27,417 nt of DNA from SIAJ01 sp036266155 (GCA_036266155.1 DATANR010000349.1:1-27417); one strand, 5' to 3'; counted from the first letter of the stretch, positions 7,244 through 15,370 are shown. The notes: generated by a model not told the origin, from the letters alone. A program made the numbers and translations.

Positions 7244-10078
7244 ATGGCTTTCAATCCATTTGAAGCATTTAGCATTCGGAGCAAGATTGGCCGCTCCGTG
7301 ATGGCCGTGCTGGGCATCGTGGTCATGCTGACGTTCGTTTTGTCCTCCGGGGCCGTCGGGTCGGGAAACGACTTTTTCGATCAACTCGGTGGTCTCTTCG
7401 GTTCGGGAAAGAAGGGTGAAGTCGTCGCCAAAGCGTACGGGGACGACATCCGCGACACCGACCTTAACGAGATTCACAGCCAGCGCCGGGCGGCACGCCG
7501 ATACCTCGGGATGGCAACCGCCAAGTCTTATACGCACTGGGCCGAGAAGCTCGGCAACGACGTTCGCTCGGGCTCGGTGTCGCCGGAAACTCGGGCGGCC
7601 GTCGAGCCCTTCGCCAATGTTCGCGCCACTGCCGAAACGAAACCGCAGGCGTACGGCCAGTTCCTCCGCGAATTCTTCCAATTTCAGTCCGAACCGCAGC
7701 GGAAGTTCAGCGACGCGTTGCAACGGGCACGCTTGAAACCGGAGTCCGACGACAAGAAGATTCTCGATGCGATGGTCGCCATCATTCTGTTCGACAAAGG
7801 CGCGATGCCGATCATGTACCCCGTCATGGAGCTGCGCGATTCGGATCAGGACGCGGTCAACTTTGCGTTATTGTTGAAAAAAGCCGACCAGATGGGGATT
7901 CGCTATTCCAAGGAAGCGGTGATTGACCTGGTGAATCGCGACATGGCGGTTCCATTGTCGGTCACGGATCGTACCGCCATTGACGATGCGGTTCGCTATG
8001 GCGATCAGTCTCGCGGCCCGACCATGACCGCAGCCGCGCTGGAGCAGGCGATTGCGAACGAATACCGTGTCCAGGCTGTTTTGCGGGCACTTCAAGGAAA
8101 ATCGGTGATTGCCGAGATCGCGCGTGAGGGTCGCGGCCAGGGCATGGGGCAGATGGAACAGATCATTCTCCAGCAGTTCTTCCGCATCAATCCCTTTGAA
8201 CTGCCGGCGCCGGGCGATCGACCATTTACCAGCGCTTATCCGGGCGCGGTGACTCCGTACGAATTCTTCGAGTTCTACAAAGACCGCTGCACGGAAAACA
8301 CATTCCAGGTGCTCGAGGTCAACGCAGATACCAAGGCGTTTCTCGATCAGGTGACCGGCGAACCAACCGCCAAGGAACGCACCGACCTGTTCACCAAATA
8401 TAAGGGCGACCTGCCCGATCCGTCGAAGGATCGGCCGGGCTTCAAAGAGCCGCGCAAGTTGAAAGTCGAGTTCGTGACTTTGGACGGCAACGCACCGCGA
8501 ATCGCGCAAGGAATTCCGAAGATCCAGGCGGCCAGTTTGTTCTTGTGCGCTTCCGGCGGGGCGATTGCCGGCAATCCGGCGATGGCGCTGGCGGCGGCCG
8601 CTCAGCCGTCGATGGCGGAGACGTTGCCGTTGCGCGAAGCTCTTTCGGAAAAGATGGACGAGGTGTTGCACGGCTACCGGCCGCATGAATTGTGGTTCTT
8701 CACGCCGCGCGATACGAGCATCTATCGACCGCAGCCGATTATCTCCGCGCTCGGTATTCTGGCGGGCAACCCGGATGTCGCGTCGTTTGCAGCGGCGGTG
8801 GCGTCAGTTCACCAACATGTCGAACGATTCGATCACCACGTCCGCATCCCGTTCCTGTTGCAGCCGGTGTTGACGCCGTTCAATCCGACGCTTGGCAACG
8901 CCCTCGGTATGCCGGCGTTTGCCCTGGCCCTGAATCCGAAACTGCCTCCCGAAGGCTTGTATTTGCCGAAATTGACCGCCGATTTGAAGAAGAAACAGCG
9001 GCAAAAGCTCTTCCTGTCGGATGTGCAGGAGTTGCAAGCGAGCCTGCGGAAGATCACGAGCGATCAAAACCTGACGTTCGGGCAGAAGCCGGAGAAAGCC
9101 AAGGAAGAGAAGTCGCGAGCGGAGGCGAAGAAGCTCCTGGAGGATTGGGCGAAGGACCGCGGGTTGACGATCGCCGGCACCGCGGAGCCACGCGACCAGT
9201 TCGCAATTGTGAGCGATGCCGCCTTGAAGCCGCTGAACGACGCGGCCCTGCCGGAGCCGGATGGCAGCAACTCGCTCAGCCAGAAACTGTTCCCGCCGCA
9301 GGATCCGCGCATGCGTTTCCCGGCCGACGTGCAGCCATTCCATCCGGATTGGTTCCCGAGTGATCCGGGCAACACGTTGGAATTGAGCGGGCTCGAAAAG
9401 CCGAGTCACCTCGTCTGGATCAGCCAGGAAGTCGATCCGCGGACATTCAACAATCTGGAAAACGCGACCAAGCTAACGAACGGCGAGATCATCAAGCGTA
9501 TCGACCGGGCGTGGCGGTTGGAAAAAGCGAAGGCGCTCGCCAAGGCCGAAGCTGATCGGCTGGCGGATGAGGTTCGCAAGATCGCCAAGACCGTGAGCAC
9601 GGACCCGCTTGGCGTCGAACGGCAGCTCCGCGACTTGGCGCTGCAGAAGAACGACCGGATGTTCGAGTTGTCGCGCCTGGCCCCGATGCAGTTCGAGCAC
9701 GGCGCGACGACGCCGGAAATCCGCTACAAGCCGCCGACGATTGAGAAGTCACAAGTGCTCTATCCAACGCCGGACTTCACGGGCAAACTGCTGGAGCTGC
9801 GCAAGGAGCCGCTCGGCACGGTGACCGTGCTGCCCGATGCGCCAAAAACCCGCTATTACGTGGCGTGCGTGACGGCCCGTAGCGAGAAAACCATCGACCA
9901 GTTCCGCAACGTCTACGACAAATCCACAGCGGTCCTGGGCAAGAATCCGCTGTACGATCAGGCGCTGGGTGAAGAGCGGTTCAAGGCGATGCCGGAGGTG
10001 TTCGACCGCCTGCGTGCCGAGGCCGGGCTCGAACTCAAGGAAGCGTTCAAGAATCGCGAACGGAAGGAATCAGAGTAG
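7244..10078 (+). CDS. Membrane-anchored PpiD/SurA-like protein, planctomycete type
   Basis: 944 residues. A short basic N-terminus is followed by one membrane segment (about 17-36), a Gly-rich stretch, and V-V-A-K-A-Y-G-D-D-I-R-D-T-D-L, which looks like the opening of a SurA_N/PpiD chaperone domain. Farther on, T-P-Y-E-F-F-E-F-Y-K-D-R with later F-L-D-Q-V-T-G-E-P-T-A-K-E-R is also like PpiD-type proteins. The rest is soluble, with a charged coiled-coil-prone region (about 600-640) and no clear PpiC catalytic motif. By topology it would sit in the inner membrane with a large periplasmic part, and a folding-helper role is an inference. ATG 7244 has GAGG upstream. The next gene is convergent, with a hairpin between. 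Family call is tentative; the reading frame is certain. Confidence 0.6.
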   Translation: MAFNPFEAFSIRSKIGRSVMAVLGIVVMLTFVLSSGAVGSGNDFFDQLGGLFGSGKKGEVVAKAYGDDIRDTDLNEIHSQRRAARRYLGMATAKSYTHWAEKLGNDVRSGSVSPETRAAVEPFANVRATAETKPQAYGQFLREFFQFQSEPQRKFSDALQRARLKPESDDKKILDAMVAIILFDKGAMPIMYPVMELRDSDQDAVNFALLLKKADQMGIRYSKEAVIDLVNRDMAVPLSVTDRTAIDDAVRYGDQSRGPTMTAAALEQAIANEYRVQAVLRALQGKSVIAEIAREGRGQGMGQMEQIILQQFFRINPFELPAPGDRPFTSAYPGAVTPYEFFEFYKDRCTENTFQVLEVNADTKAFLDQVTGEPTAKERTDLFTKYKGDLPDPSKDRPGFKEPRKLKVEFVTLDGNAPRIAQGIPKIQAASLFLCASGGAIAGNPAMALAAAAQPSMAETLPLREALSEKMDEVLHGYRPHELWFFTPRDTSIYRPQPIISALGILAGNPDVASFAAAVASVHQHVERFDHHVRIPFLLQPVLTPFNPTLGNALGMPAFALALNPKLPPEGLYLPKLTADLKKKQRQKLFLSDVQELQASLRKITSDQNLTFGQKPEKAKEEKSRAEAKKLLEDWAKDRGLTIAGTAEPRDQFAIVSDAALKPLNDAALPEPDGSNSLSQKLFPPQDPRMRFPADVQPFHPDWFPSDPGNTLELSGLEKPSHLVWISQEVDPRTFNNLENATKLTNGEIIKRIDRAWRLEKAKALAKAEADRLADEVRKIAKTVSTDPLGVERQLRDLALQKNDRMFELSRLAPMQFEHGATTPEIRYKPPTIEKSQVLYPTPDFTGKLLELRKEPLGTVTVLPDAPKTRYYVACVTARSEKTIDQFRNVYDKSTAVLGKNPLYDQALGEERFKAMPEVFDRLRAEAGLELKEAFKNRERKESE

Positions 10079-10095
10079 TTCGAGAGTTGACGGGT

Positions 10096-10126
10096 GAACA
10101 AGCGCGGGATCCGTCCGCGCTTGTTC
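10096..10126. terminator. Hairpin between convergent genes
   Basis: Perfect 12-bp stem GAACAAGCGCGG (10096-10107 with 10115-10126) and a 7-nt loop, directly after the stop of the 944-residue gene. It lacks a clear T-run on either side, so terminator function is inferred from position only. Confidence 0.45.
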
Positions 10127-10138
10127 TGTCCACGCGAA

Positions 10139-10846
10139 TCATTTCTTTTCCAGGCGTTCCCGCAGCGACTTGAGATGGTCCTTCGCCTGCCCATCCGCGA
10201 AGGGGTTGCCGTCTTTTGGGAACGGCGCCTTGGGCGGCTGGGCTGTTTTGCCGTCCGGCAACACCCAACGATAACCGACGGCCTCGAGCGCTTTGCGATC
10301 TTTTTCCACGACCTTCTGAATCGCGTCGAGCTTGGCTTTGGCATCCTCGTCCTTAAGATCAGCCGTATCCAGGCCTTTCAATTGCTCGGCGATCGCGGCC
10401 CGACTTTCCGGCGACAGATTCAACACGACTGGGCGATCGGCGACGGCGTCGAGTGCATTGACCAGTCCGACGAGTTGAACGCGTGGGTTGGGAGCGCCAC
10501 CTCCGCCACCAAAGCCGCCGCCTTTCTGGTTGCCGCCTTTTTGATTGCCACCACCGCCCTTGCCGAAGCCGCCGCCCGCTCCGCCCGGGCCAGGCGCCGC
10601 ATTCTTCGTGTCGGCCGGTGCATCGTCGGTAGCGCCGGTCCCAGGGCCATGTGCCTGATAACCAAACCCCGCCATCCAGATAATGCCGGCCGCCAGCCCA
10701 AGTGCGAGGCCGCCAAACGCCGCCGTGACGCCCCCCGGGATTTTCAACTTGCCTGCCGGCAGGAAGTAGATGATGAGGCCGATGATCAAGAGCCCGCCGC
10801 CGATGATGGCGCCGTAGTGCCACGTCTGCATGTTGTTCAGATCCAT
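10139..10846 (-). CDS. Small membrane protein with Gly-rich linker, unknown function
   Basis: 235 residues from ATG 10846, which has GGAG eight bases upstream; the frame could be extended upstream but that part looks non-coding. Two hydrophobic segments follow the N-terminus (about 13-30 and 42-62), the first ending in L-P-A-G-K. Next come an Asp/Pro-rich stretch, a Gly/Lys/Asn/Gln low-complexity linker with repeated G-G-N-Q-K-G, and a soluble C-terminal domain of about 115 residues containing L-S-P-E-S-R-A-A-I-A-E-Q-L and a Pro-rich P-K-A-P-F-P-K-D-G-N-P-F. I do not recognise a family. It lies downstream of the ribosomal-cluster terminator, on the same strand, so it is probably transcribed separately. 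Confidence 0.7.
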   Translation of the reverse strand: MDLNNMQTWHYGAIIGGGLLIIGLIIYFLPAGKLKIPGGVTAAFGGLALGLAAGIIWMAGFGYQAHGPGTGATDDAPADTKNAAPGPGGAGGGFGKGGGGNQKGGNQKGGGFGGGGGAPNPRVQLVGLVNALDAVADRPVVLNLSPESRAAIAEQLKGLDTADLKDEDAKAKLDAIQKVVEKDRKALEAVGYRWVLPDGKTAQPPKAPFPKDGNPFADGQAKDHLKSLRERLEKK

Positions 10847-10937
10847 TCGCTGACTCCGAATTGATGGAGAGGAGAGCGCAGCTAGGCTACCCCGGCCCCG
10901 GTGTCGGCGGCAATGGAAATGTGGCTTTCCTGACACG

Positions 10938-10967
10938 AAAAAACCCCGCGAGATAATCGCGGGGTTT
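10938..10967 (-). terminator. Intrinsic terminator of the ribosomal protein cluster
   Basis: On the minus strand an 11-bp perfect stem AAACCCCGCGA (arms 10957-10967 and 10941-10951) with a 5-nt loop runs into six T residues. It comes 21 bases after the rplQ stop, which marks the end of the whole S10-spc-alpha cluster. Confidence 0.9.
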
Positions 10968-10988
10968 CACTTTGCACGGGTCACCAGT

Positions 10989-11495
10989 TCAAGAAACGGG
11001 CGCCGGTGCGGGCGCCGGCGCAGGAGCAGGCGGCGCCTTCGGCTCCGAAGCCCGAACGCGGACTTCGCCTTCCTTGAGCAACTCAATGAATGCAGTTTCG
11101 CCAGCATCGCCCAGCCGCCGCTTGGTCAGCTTCATGATGCGGGTATACCCGCCCTTGCGATCGGCATAGCGGGGCGCCAGCACGTTGAACAGCTTCTCGA
11201 TCACGGTCTCACCCGTCGCATTTCCCTTGCTGTCGATCAACTCGACCTTGGCCACAGGCCCAAGCCGAGCCATGATGAGCCGGCGGGCGTGCAGGCTCTT
11301 AATCTTGTCGCCAGTGGCGATGCCGCGTTTGGCGAGCGTGATGAGCCGCTCGACGTAGGGACGCAGCTCCTTGGCCTTCGGCACGGTCGTCGTAATCCGC
11401 TCGTGGGAGAACAGGCCCAGAAGCATGTTCCGCCTCAGCGACGTGCGATGCGATGAATTACGGCCGAGCTTGCGGCCTCTCTTTTGATGGCGCAT
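10989..11495 (-). CDS. rplQ: 50S ribosomal protein L17
   Basis: 168 residues. The opening M-R-H-Q-K-R-G-R-K-L-G-R and the L-G-L-F-S-H-E-R-I-T-T-T-V-P-K-A-K-E-L-R-P block are typical of L17, which sits near the peptide exit tunnel. The C-terminus adds an Ala-Pro alternating tail (about the last 17 residues) absent from most L17 proteins. It is the last gene of the cluster, downstream of rpoA as in most bacteria, and is followed by a strong terminator. Confidence 0.97.
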   Translation of the reverse strand: MRHQKRGRKLGRNSSHRTSLRRNMLLGLFSHERITTTVPKAKELRPYVERLITLAKRGIATGDKIKSLHARRLIMARLGPVAKVELIDSKGNATGETVIEKLFNVLAPRYADRKGGYTRIMKLTKRRLGDAGETAFIELLKEGEVRVRASEPKAPPAPAPAPAPAPVS

Positions 11496-11565
11496 TGTGG
11501 AACACCTTCATTGGGGTGAGCCGGAAATCACGGGCACCAGAAGGTGCGCTCGCCCGGCCACTGGG

Positions 11566-11594
11566 TCAGGAGTCAGTATTTGCCTGACTCCTGG
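11566..11594. repeat. Minimal 7-nt-unit inverted repeat between rpoA and rplQ
   Basis: A 10-bp perfect stem CAGGAGTCAG (11567-11576 with 11584-11593) and a 7-nt loop. Each arm shows two steps of a 7-nt unit (TCAGGAG then TCAG; CTGACTC then CTG). The gap is 100 bases. No T-run follows. Confidence 0.65.
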
Positions 11595-11595
11595 T

Positions 11596-12594
11596 TTAGC
11601 GTCGCGTAGCCGCCCGCATGCCGAGCTGCAGGCCGTGCTCTTGCAACTTCTGCTTCACTTCCTTCAACGTCGTCTCGCCAAAATTGCGGACTTCGAGCAG
11701 TTCGTCCTCGGACCGCGAAACGAGGTCGCGAACCGTGGAAATGTTCTCGGACTCCAGGCAATTCGTCGCGCGGACCGACAGTTCCAGTTCCGCCAGGCTC
11801 ATGTTGAGCTTGCGCTCCAGGTCGGCGTCGCCCGAAACTTCGCGGCCGCCGCCGGACGACTCGAAGCGATCGTCGATCGGCAATTCCGAGCCGGGGTCCG
11901 TGTATTGAACGAACGGGTTCAGGTGCTTACGCAGAATCTTGGCGGCCTCGACGAGCGCCATCTGCGGCGTTGTCGTCCCGTTGGTCCAGATCTCCATCAG
12001 CAGGCGGTCGTAGTTGGTCTTCTGACCGACGCGTGTCTCTTCAATCTCGTACTTGACGCGGATGACCGGCGAAAAGCTGGTGTCGACCGGGATCACGCTG
12101 ATTTCGCGTTCCTTGCCGGCGTTGTCGTCGGCCGAGCGATAGCCGCGGCCATTCTCAACCGTCATCTCCACGACGAACGGCACGTCGTCCGTCAACGTCG
12201 CGACCACGTGTTCGGGGTTGATGACCTGCACGTCGGCGTCGTGCTGGATGTCCGCGGCCTTGACGACGCCCTTTTGATGACGATCGATGCGAATCGTCTT
12301 GGGCGAGTCCGAGTTGTTCTTAACAACCAGGGACTTGATGTTCAGAATGATGTCGGTGACGTCTTCGACGACGCCGGGGATCGTGCTCACCTCGTGCTGC
12401 ACGCCCTGAATCTTGACGCGCGTGACGCCGCTGCCTTCGAGGCTCGACAGCAAAACGCGCCGCAGGCTGTTGCCGACGGTGATGCCGAAGCCACGTTCAA
12501 AGGGCTCGGCGACGAACTTGCCGTATGTGTCGGTCAGGCCCCGTTCGGGAGCGACGCGGCTCGGCAATTCCAGGTTCCGCCACTTGATTCGCAT
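11596..12594 (-). CDS. rpoA: DNA-directed RNA polymerase subunit alpha
   Basis: 332 residues. The N-terminal assembly domain is recognisable from F-V-A-E-P-F-E-R-G-F-G-I-T-V-G-N-S-L-R-R-V-L-L-S-S (about 27-51). The C-terminal domain (from about 255) has the helix-hairpin-helix region L-S-V-R-A-T-N-C-L followed by D-L-V-S-R-S-E-D-E-L-L-E-V-R-N-F-G, which holds the UP-element and activator contact surface. The start ATG has GGAGGG upstream, next to but outside the repeat hairpin at 12616-12680. The gene lies between rpsD and rplQ, the usual alpha-operon order. Confidence 0.98.
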   Translation of the reverse strand: MRIKWRNLELPSRVAPERGLTDTYGKFVAEPFERGFGITVGNSLRRVLLSSLEGSGVTRVKIQGVQHEVSTIPGVVEDVTDIILNIKSLVVKNNSDSPKTIRIDRHQKGVVKAADIQHDADVQVINPEHVVATLTDDVPFVVEMTVENGRGYRSADDNAGKEREISVIPVDTSFSPVIRVKYEIEETRVGQKTNYDRLLMEIWTNGTTTPQMALVEAAKILRKHLNPFVQYTDPGSELPIDDRFESSGGGREVSGDADLERKLNMSLAELELSVRATNCLESENISTVRDLVSRSEDELLEVRNFGETTLKEVKQKLQEHGLQLGMRAATRR

Positions 12595-12615
12595 GGGAAA
12601 CCCTCCAAATAAGTT

Positions 12616-12680
12616 CGCAGTCCCTGGTCCTCAGTCTTCAGTCACGGCGACTGGGGACTGAGGACCAGGGACTGCGGACT
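12616..12680. repeat. Heptamer inverted repeat between rpsD and rpoA
   Basis: Left arm: four 7-nt units at 12616-12643 (CGCAGTC, CCTGGTC, CTCAGTC, TTCAGTC). Right arm: units read as GACTGGG, GACTGAG, GACCAGG, GACTGCG at 12649-12676. The arms pair at 26 of 28 positions around the 5-nt loop ACGGC. The deviating unit GACCAGG is matched by an equally deviating unit in the other arm. Confidence 0.9.
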
Positions 12681-12686
12681 CAACGG

Positions 12687-13331
12687 TTAGCGGGTGGCAA
12701 TTTCAATAATGAGCTGCTCGCGGATGTCGCTGATCCGCGGGTCGACGTCCCCGCGGCTCGGCAAGCGTGTGAGGCGTCCCTCCGGGACCTCACCAGGGAT
12801 CACTTCCAGGAAGTCCGGAATGCGTTCCTTGGCCCCTTCACGCATCAACTCACGGGCGAGTTTGAGCGACCTTTCCCGGCTTTTCACTTTCAAGGTGTCG
12901 CCAGGCCGAAGCAGCATGCTGGGGATGTCGGTTGCATGACTGTTGACGAACACGTGGCCGCCCGTAACCAATTGGCGGGCGGCGGCACGACTCGGGGCAA
13001 AGCCGAGGCGGTGGATCACATTGTCCAGCCGTCGTTCGAGCACGCTCAGCAATTCCTCGCCGGTGTTCTCAGGCGACTTGGCCGCCAACGCGAAGTAACG
13101 GCGGAACTGACGCTCGAGCACGCCATAGAAGAACTTGAGCTTTTGCTTCTCGCGCAAGCGGACGCCGTACTCCGACAGCTTGCCCTTGCGGGCGCCGTGC
13201 ATGCCCGGCGGCTTGTTGCGGTTGTCCCGGTCGATCGGGCACTTGGGCGAATAGCAGCGCGCGCCCTTCAAGTAGAGCTTCATGCCCTCGCGGCGGCAGC
13301 GCTTGCAAACGGGATCGGTGTATCTTGCCAT
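12687..13331 (-). CDS. rpsD: 30S ribosomal protein S4, zinc-binding form
   Basis: 214 residues. Primary 16S rRNA-binding assembly protein. The N-terminus carries C9, C12, C26 and C31, the zinc-binding (C+) version. An S4 RNA-binding domain follows with L-E-R-R-L-D-N-V-I-H-R-L-G-F-A-P-S-R-A-A-A-R-Q-L-V-T-G-G-H (split here only by description, roughly residues 97-125). The C-terminal I-I-E-I-A-T-R is slightly different from the usual I-V-E-Y/F-Y-S-R ending. It is part of the alpha operon. Confidence 0.97.
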   Translation of the reverse strand: MARYTDPVCKRCRREGMKLYLKGARCYSPKCPIDRDNRNKPPGMHGARKGKLSEYGVRLREKQKLKFFYGVLERQFRRYFALAAKSPENTGEELLSVLERRLDNVIHRLGFAPSRAAARQLVTGGHVFVNSHATDIPSMLLRPGDTLKVKSRERSLKLARELMREGAKERIPDFLEVIPGEVPEGRLTRLPSRGDVDPRISDIREQLIIEIATR

Positions 13332-13360
13332 AAGTTAGTACAGCTTCTTGTCCGGTATGC

Positions 13361-13408
13361 GACTTATGGGACTGAGGGGACGCATGCGTCCCCTCAGTCC
13401 CATAAGTC
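13361..13408. repeat. 48-bp perfect palindrome with 9-nt units, between rpsK and rpsD
   Basis: 13361-13384 and 13385-13408 are exact reverse complements with no loop; the centre is GCATGC. The left half steps every nine bases: GACTTATGG, GACTGAGGG, GACGCATGC. The right half mirrors this with GTC every nine bases. No T-run follows on either strand. Confidence 0.92.
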
Positions 13409-13418
13409 CTATTGCTGT

Positions 13419-13799
13419 TTATACGCGCCGTTTCTTTGGCGCCCGACAACCATTGTGCGGCAGCGGCGTCACGTCTTCGATCACCTTGACCGTCAGTCCC
13501 GATGCTTGCAATGCCGTGATCGCCGATTCGCGGCCGGCGCCGGGGCCCTTGACGCGCACTTCCACTTCCTTGACGCCGAACTTCGAGGCCTTTTCGGCAC
13601 AAGCCTCGGCGGCCCGCTGGGCAGCGTATGGCGTGCTCTTGCGGCTGCCCTTGAACCCGGCGGTGCCGGCGGACGCGGTGCAGAGCGTGTCACCGGCCGT
13701 GTCCGTGATGGTCACGATGGTGTTGTTGAACGTGCTCTGAATGTGCGCGACGCCGCGACTGACGTTGCGACGGGCCTTACGCTTCTTACTTTTTGCCAT
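13419..13799 (-). CDS. rpsK: 30S ribosomal protein S11
   Basis: 126 residues, normal length. Family landmarks: G-V-A-H-I-Q-S-T-F-N-N-T-I-V-T-I-T-D (17-34), K-G-S-R-K-S-T-P-Y-A-A-Q, the V-R-V-K-G-P-G-A-G-R-E-S-A-I stretch, and a basic ending H-N-G-C-R-A-P-K-K-R-R-V. It binds the 16S platform near the mRNA exit. The order rpsM-rpsK-rpsD-rpoA-rplQ is kept. Confidence 0.97.
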   Translation of the reverse strand: MAKSKKRKARRNVSRGVAHIQSTFNNTIVTITDTAGDTLCTASAGTAGFKGSRKSTPYAAQRAAEACAEKASKFGVKEVEVRVKGPGAGRESAITALQASGLTVKVIEDVTPLPHNGCRAPKKRRV

Positions 13800-13851
13800 A
13801 ACTTCGATGCTTGGGTTGGTGCGCCGCCGCTAAGCCGCCGGCGGCACTGAA

Positions 13852-14235
13852 TTACCGCAGGTCCTTCACGCCCTTCTTGCCGGCAACCGTCTTGCGTGGG
13901 CCCTTGCGGGTCCGGGCGTTCGTCTTCGATCGTTGGCCGCGTACCGGCAGATTCCGCCGATGGCGTGAGCCTCGGTAGCTGCCAATGTGCTTGAGCCGTT
14001 CGATGTTGGCGTTCTCGGTTCGCCGCAAGGCGCCTTCGACCAGATATTCCCGGTCCAAAAGGGTGGCGATCCGAGCAATATCGTCGTCGCTCAGTTCCTT
14101 GGCCCGACGCTGCGGATCAATCCCGGCTTGATCGCACAGGCGCAGTGCCAGCGTCGGCCCGATTCCGCGAAGGTAACGCAGACTGATGTGGGTCGGCTTG
14201 TCGGTCGGCAGGTCAACGCCCTGAATACGGGGCAT
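13852..14235 (-). CDS. rpsM: 30S ribosomal protein S13
   Basis: 127 residues. It begins M-P-R-I-Q-G-V-D-L-P and contains the signature G-S-Y-R-G-S-R-H-R-R-N-L-P-V-R-G-Q-R-S around residues 87-105, followed by the lysine/arginine-rich C-terminal tail that reaches the P-site tRNA. It starts 14 bases after the rpmJ stop, so the two genes are probably translated from one message. Confidence 0.97.
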   Translation of the reverse strand: MPRIQGVDLPTDKPTHISLRYLRGIGPTLALRLCDQAGIDPQRRAKELSDDDIARIATLLDREYLVEGALRRTENANIERLKHIGSYRGSRHRRNLPVRGQRSKTNARTRKGPRKTVAGKKGVKDLR

Positions 14236-14249
14236 AGGTTATTTCTCTC

Positions 14250-14363
14250 TTAGCCCTGTCGCTGCTTGTGGCGCGGATCCGCACAGATGACGCGGACCAC
14301 GCCTTTGCGGCGGATCAACTTACATTTGTCGCACATCCGCCGAACGCTCGATCGAACTTTCAT
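14250..14363 (-). CDS. rpmJ: 50S ribosomal protein L36, zinc-binding form
   Basis: 37 residues from ATG 14363, which is preceded by GGAGGG. It begins M-K-V-R-S-S-V-R-R-M and ends K-Q-R-Q-G. The zinc ribbon C11, C14, C27, H32 is complete, which makes it the C+ type. The gene is in its normal place in front of rpsM, but infA, which often precedes it, is absent. Confidence 0.95.
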   Translation of the reverse strand: MKVRSSVRRMCDKCKLIRRKGVVRVICADPRHKQRQG

Positions 14364-14405
14364 GGCCGCCCTCCGGCCCCAGGCCGGGAAAAGTCGGAAG
14401 AAATT

Positions 14406-14433
14406 ACTGTATGGGTCGTTCACAGGCCGGCAA
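14406..14433 (-). promoter_or_regulatory. Candidate internal promoter before rpmJ (alpha operon)
   Basis: On the minus strand TTGCCG (14428-14433) and TACAGT (14406-14411) are separated by 16 bases. They lie in the 145-base map-rpmJ gap, one of the two longest inside the cluster, and that gap contains no large inverted repeat. It would start a message for rpmJ-rpsM-rpsK-rpsD-rpoA-rplQ. Confidence 0.45.
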
Positions 14434-14508
14434 GACATCTTACAGAGACAGCCAAGGATGGCCAGCGGTTCGACCCCGATCGTTAGTGGCACGTCGTTTT
14501 CAACACAC

Positions 14509-15363
14509 TTATCGAGTCGCTCCCGCCATCTCGGGCAACCGAAGCTCGCCAGCTGGGTCGCCTTCGTCGGCCGTCACAACCACCACGCCGGTCGCCGTCA
14601 CCGCCAGCGTGTGTTCGACGTGCACGCTCGGCATGCCGTCCTGGGTAACCACGGTCCACTGATCGTTCAGCACGCGGACGTCCGCTCGGCTCATGTTCAC
14701 CATCGGCTCGACAGCCAGAACGAGCCCGGGCTCAAGCCGAAAGTCGCCCCGTTTCTGCAGATCGCGGTTCGCGAAGTTCGGCACTTGCGGGCTTTCGTGC
14801 ATGTCGGAGCCGATGCCGTGGCCGACATATTGCTCGACCACTGCAAAGCCGGCCTCTTGCACGTGCCGCTGCATCCGCACCGCGACTTCGGACCACCAGC
14901 GCCGCCGAGCCATCTCCGTGATCGCGACGCGTAAGGTTTCCTCGGCCACCTTGATGAGCCGCAACCGCTCCGAGCGCACGATGCCGATCGGAAGCGTGAT
15001 CGCCGCATCAGCGCACCAACCATTCAGGCGACACGCCGTGTCGACCTTGAGCAGGTCGCCATCGCGGAGGGGCCGGGTGCCGGGAATTCCGTGCACGACC
15101 TGCTCGTTGAGCGACAGACACGTGACTGCCGGGAACGGTGTGCCCGTACCCGCGGGGTCATAACCCTTGAAGAGCGGCGTCGCGTTGTTGGCAGCGTACA
15201 ACTCTTCGACAGCGCTGTTGATATCCACCGTGCGGACGCCCGGCTTCGCCATTTCACGGCAGATGCGCAAGGCACGGGCAACCAGTTTGCCCGACTCGCG
15301 CATGAGACCGATCTCGTGCGGGGTCTTGAGTTTCGGGGGTGTCTGAACGTCTCGCCGCAGCAC
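14509..15363 (-). CDS. map: Methionine aminopeptidase, type I
   Basis: Removes the initiator methionine from new proteins at the ribosome. 284 residues, about 20 more than E. coli. The pita-bread fold's metal ligands can be placed: D108 (K-V-D-T-A), D119 (C-A-D-A-A), H182 (V-G-H-G-I-G), E219 (A-V-E-P-M-V) and E250 (V-E-H-T-L-A-V); substrate-site H91 lies in V-V-H-G-I-P-G. No zinc-finger extension and no type II insertion is present. The gene begins seven bases after secY, as in many spc operons, and the extra residues are mainly at the C-terminus. Confidence 0.97.
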   Translation of the reverse strand: MLRRDVQTPPKLKTPHEIGLMRESGKLVARALRICREMAKPGVRTVDINSAVEELYAANNATPLFKGYDPAGTGTPFPAVTCLSLNEQVVHGIPGTRPLRDGDLLKVDTACRLNGWCADAAITLPIGIVRSERLRLIKVAEETLRVAITEMARRRWWSEVAVRMQRHVQEAGFAVVEQYVGHGIGSDMHESPQVPNFANRDLQKRGDFRLEPGLVLAVEPMVNMSRADVRVLNDQWTVVTQDGMPSVHVEHTLAVTATGVVVVTADEGDPAGELRLPEMAGATR

Positions 15364-15370
15364 GACTGTA

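Noticed and set aside
11591..11603. GTTTAGCGTC at the rpoA stop, equal to the REP palindrome start
   Set aside because: Only ten bases match, no second arm follows, and the codons belong to the conserved rpoA end; probably chance.
14364..14508. Possible infA in the map-rpmJ gap
   Set aside because: The gap is 145 bases, too short for a 72-codon gene, and no IF-1 motif appears in any frame.
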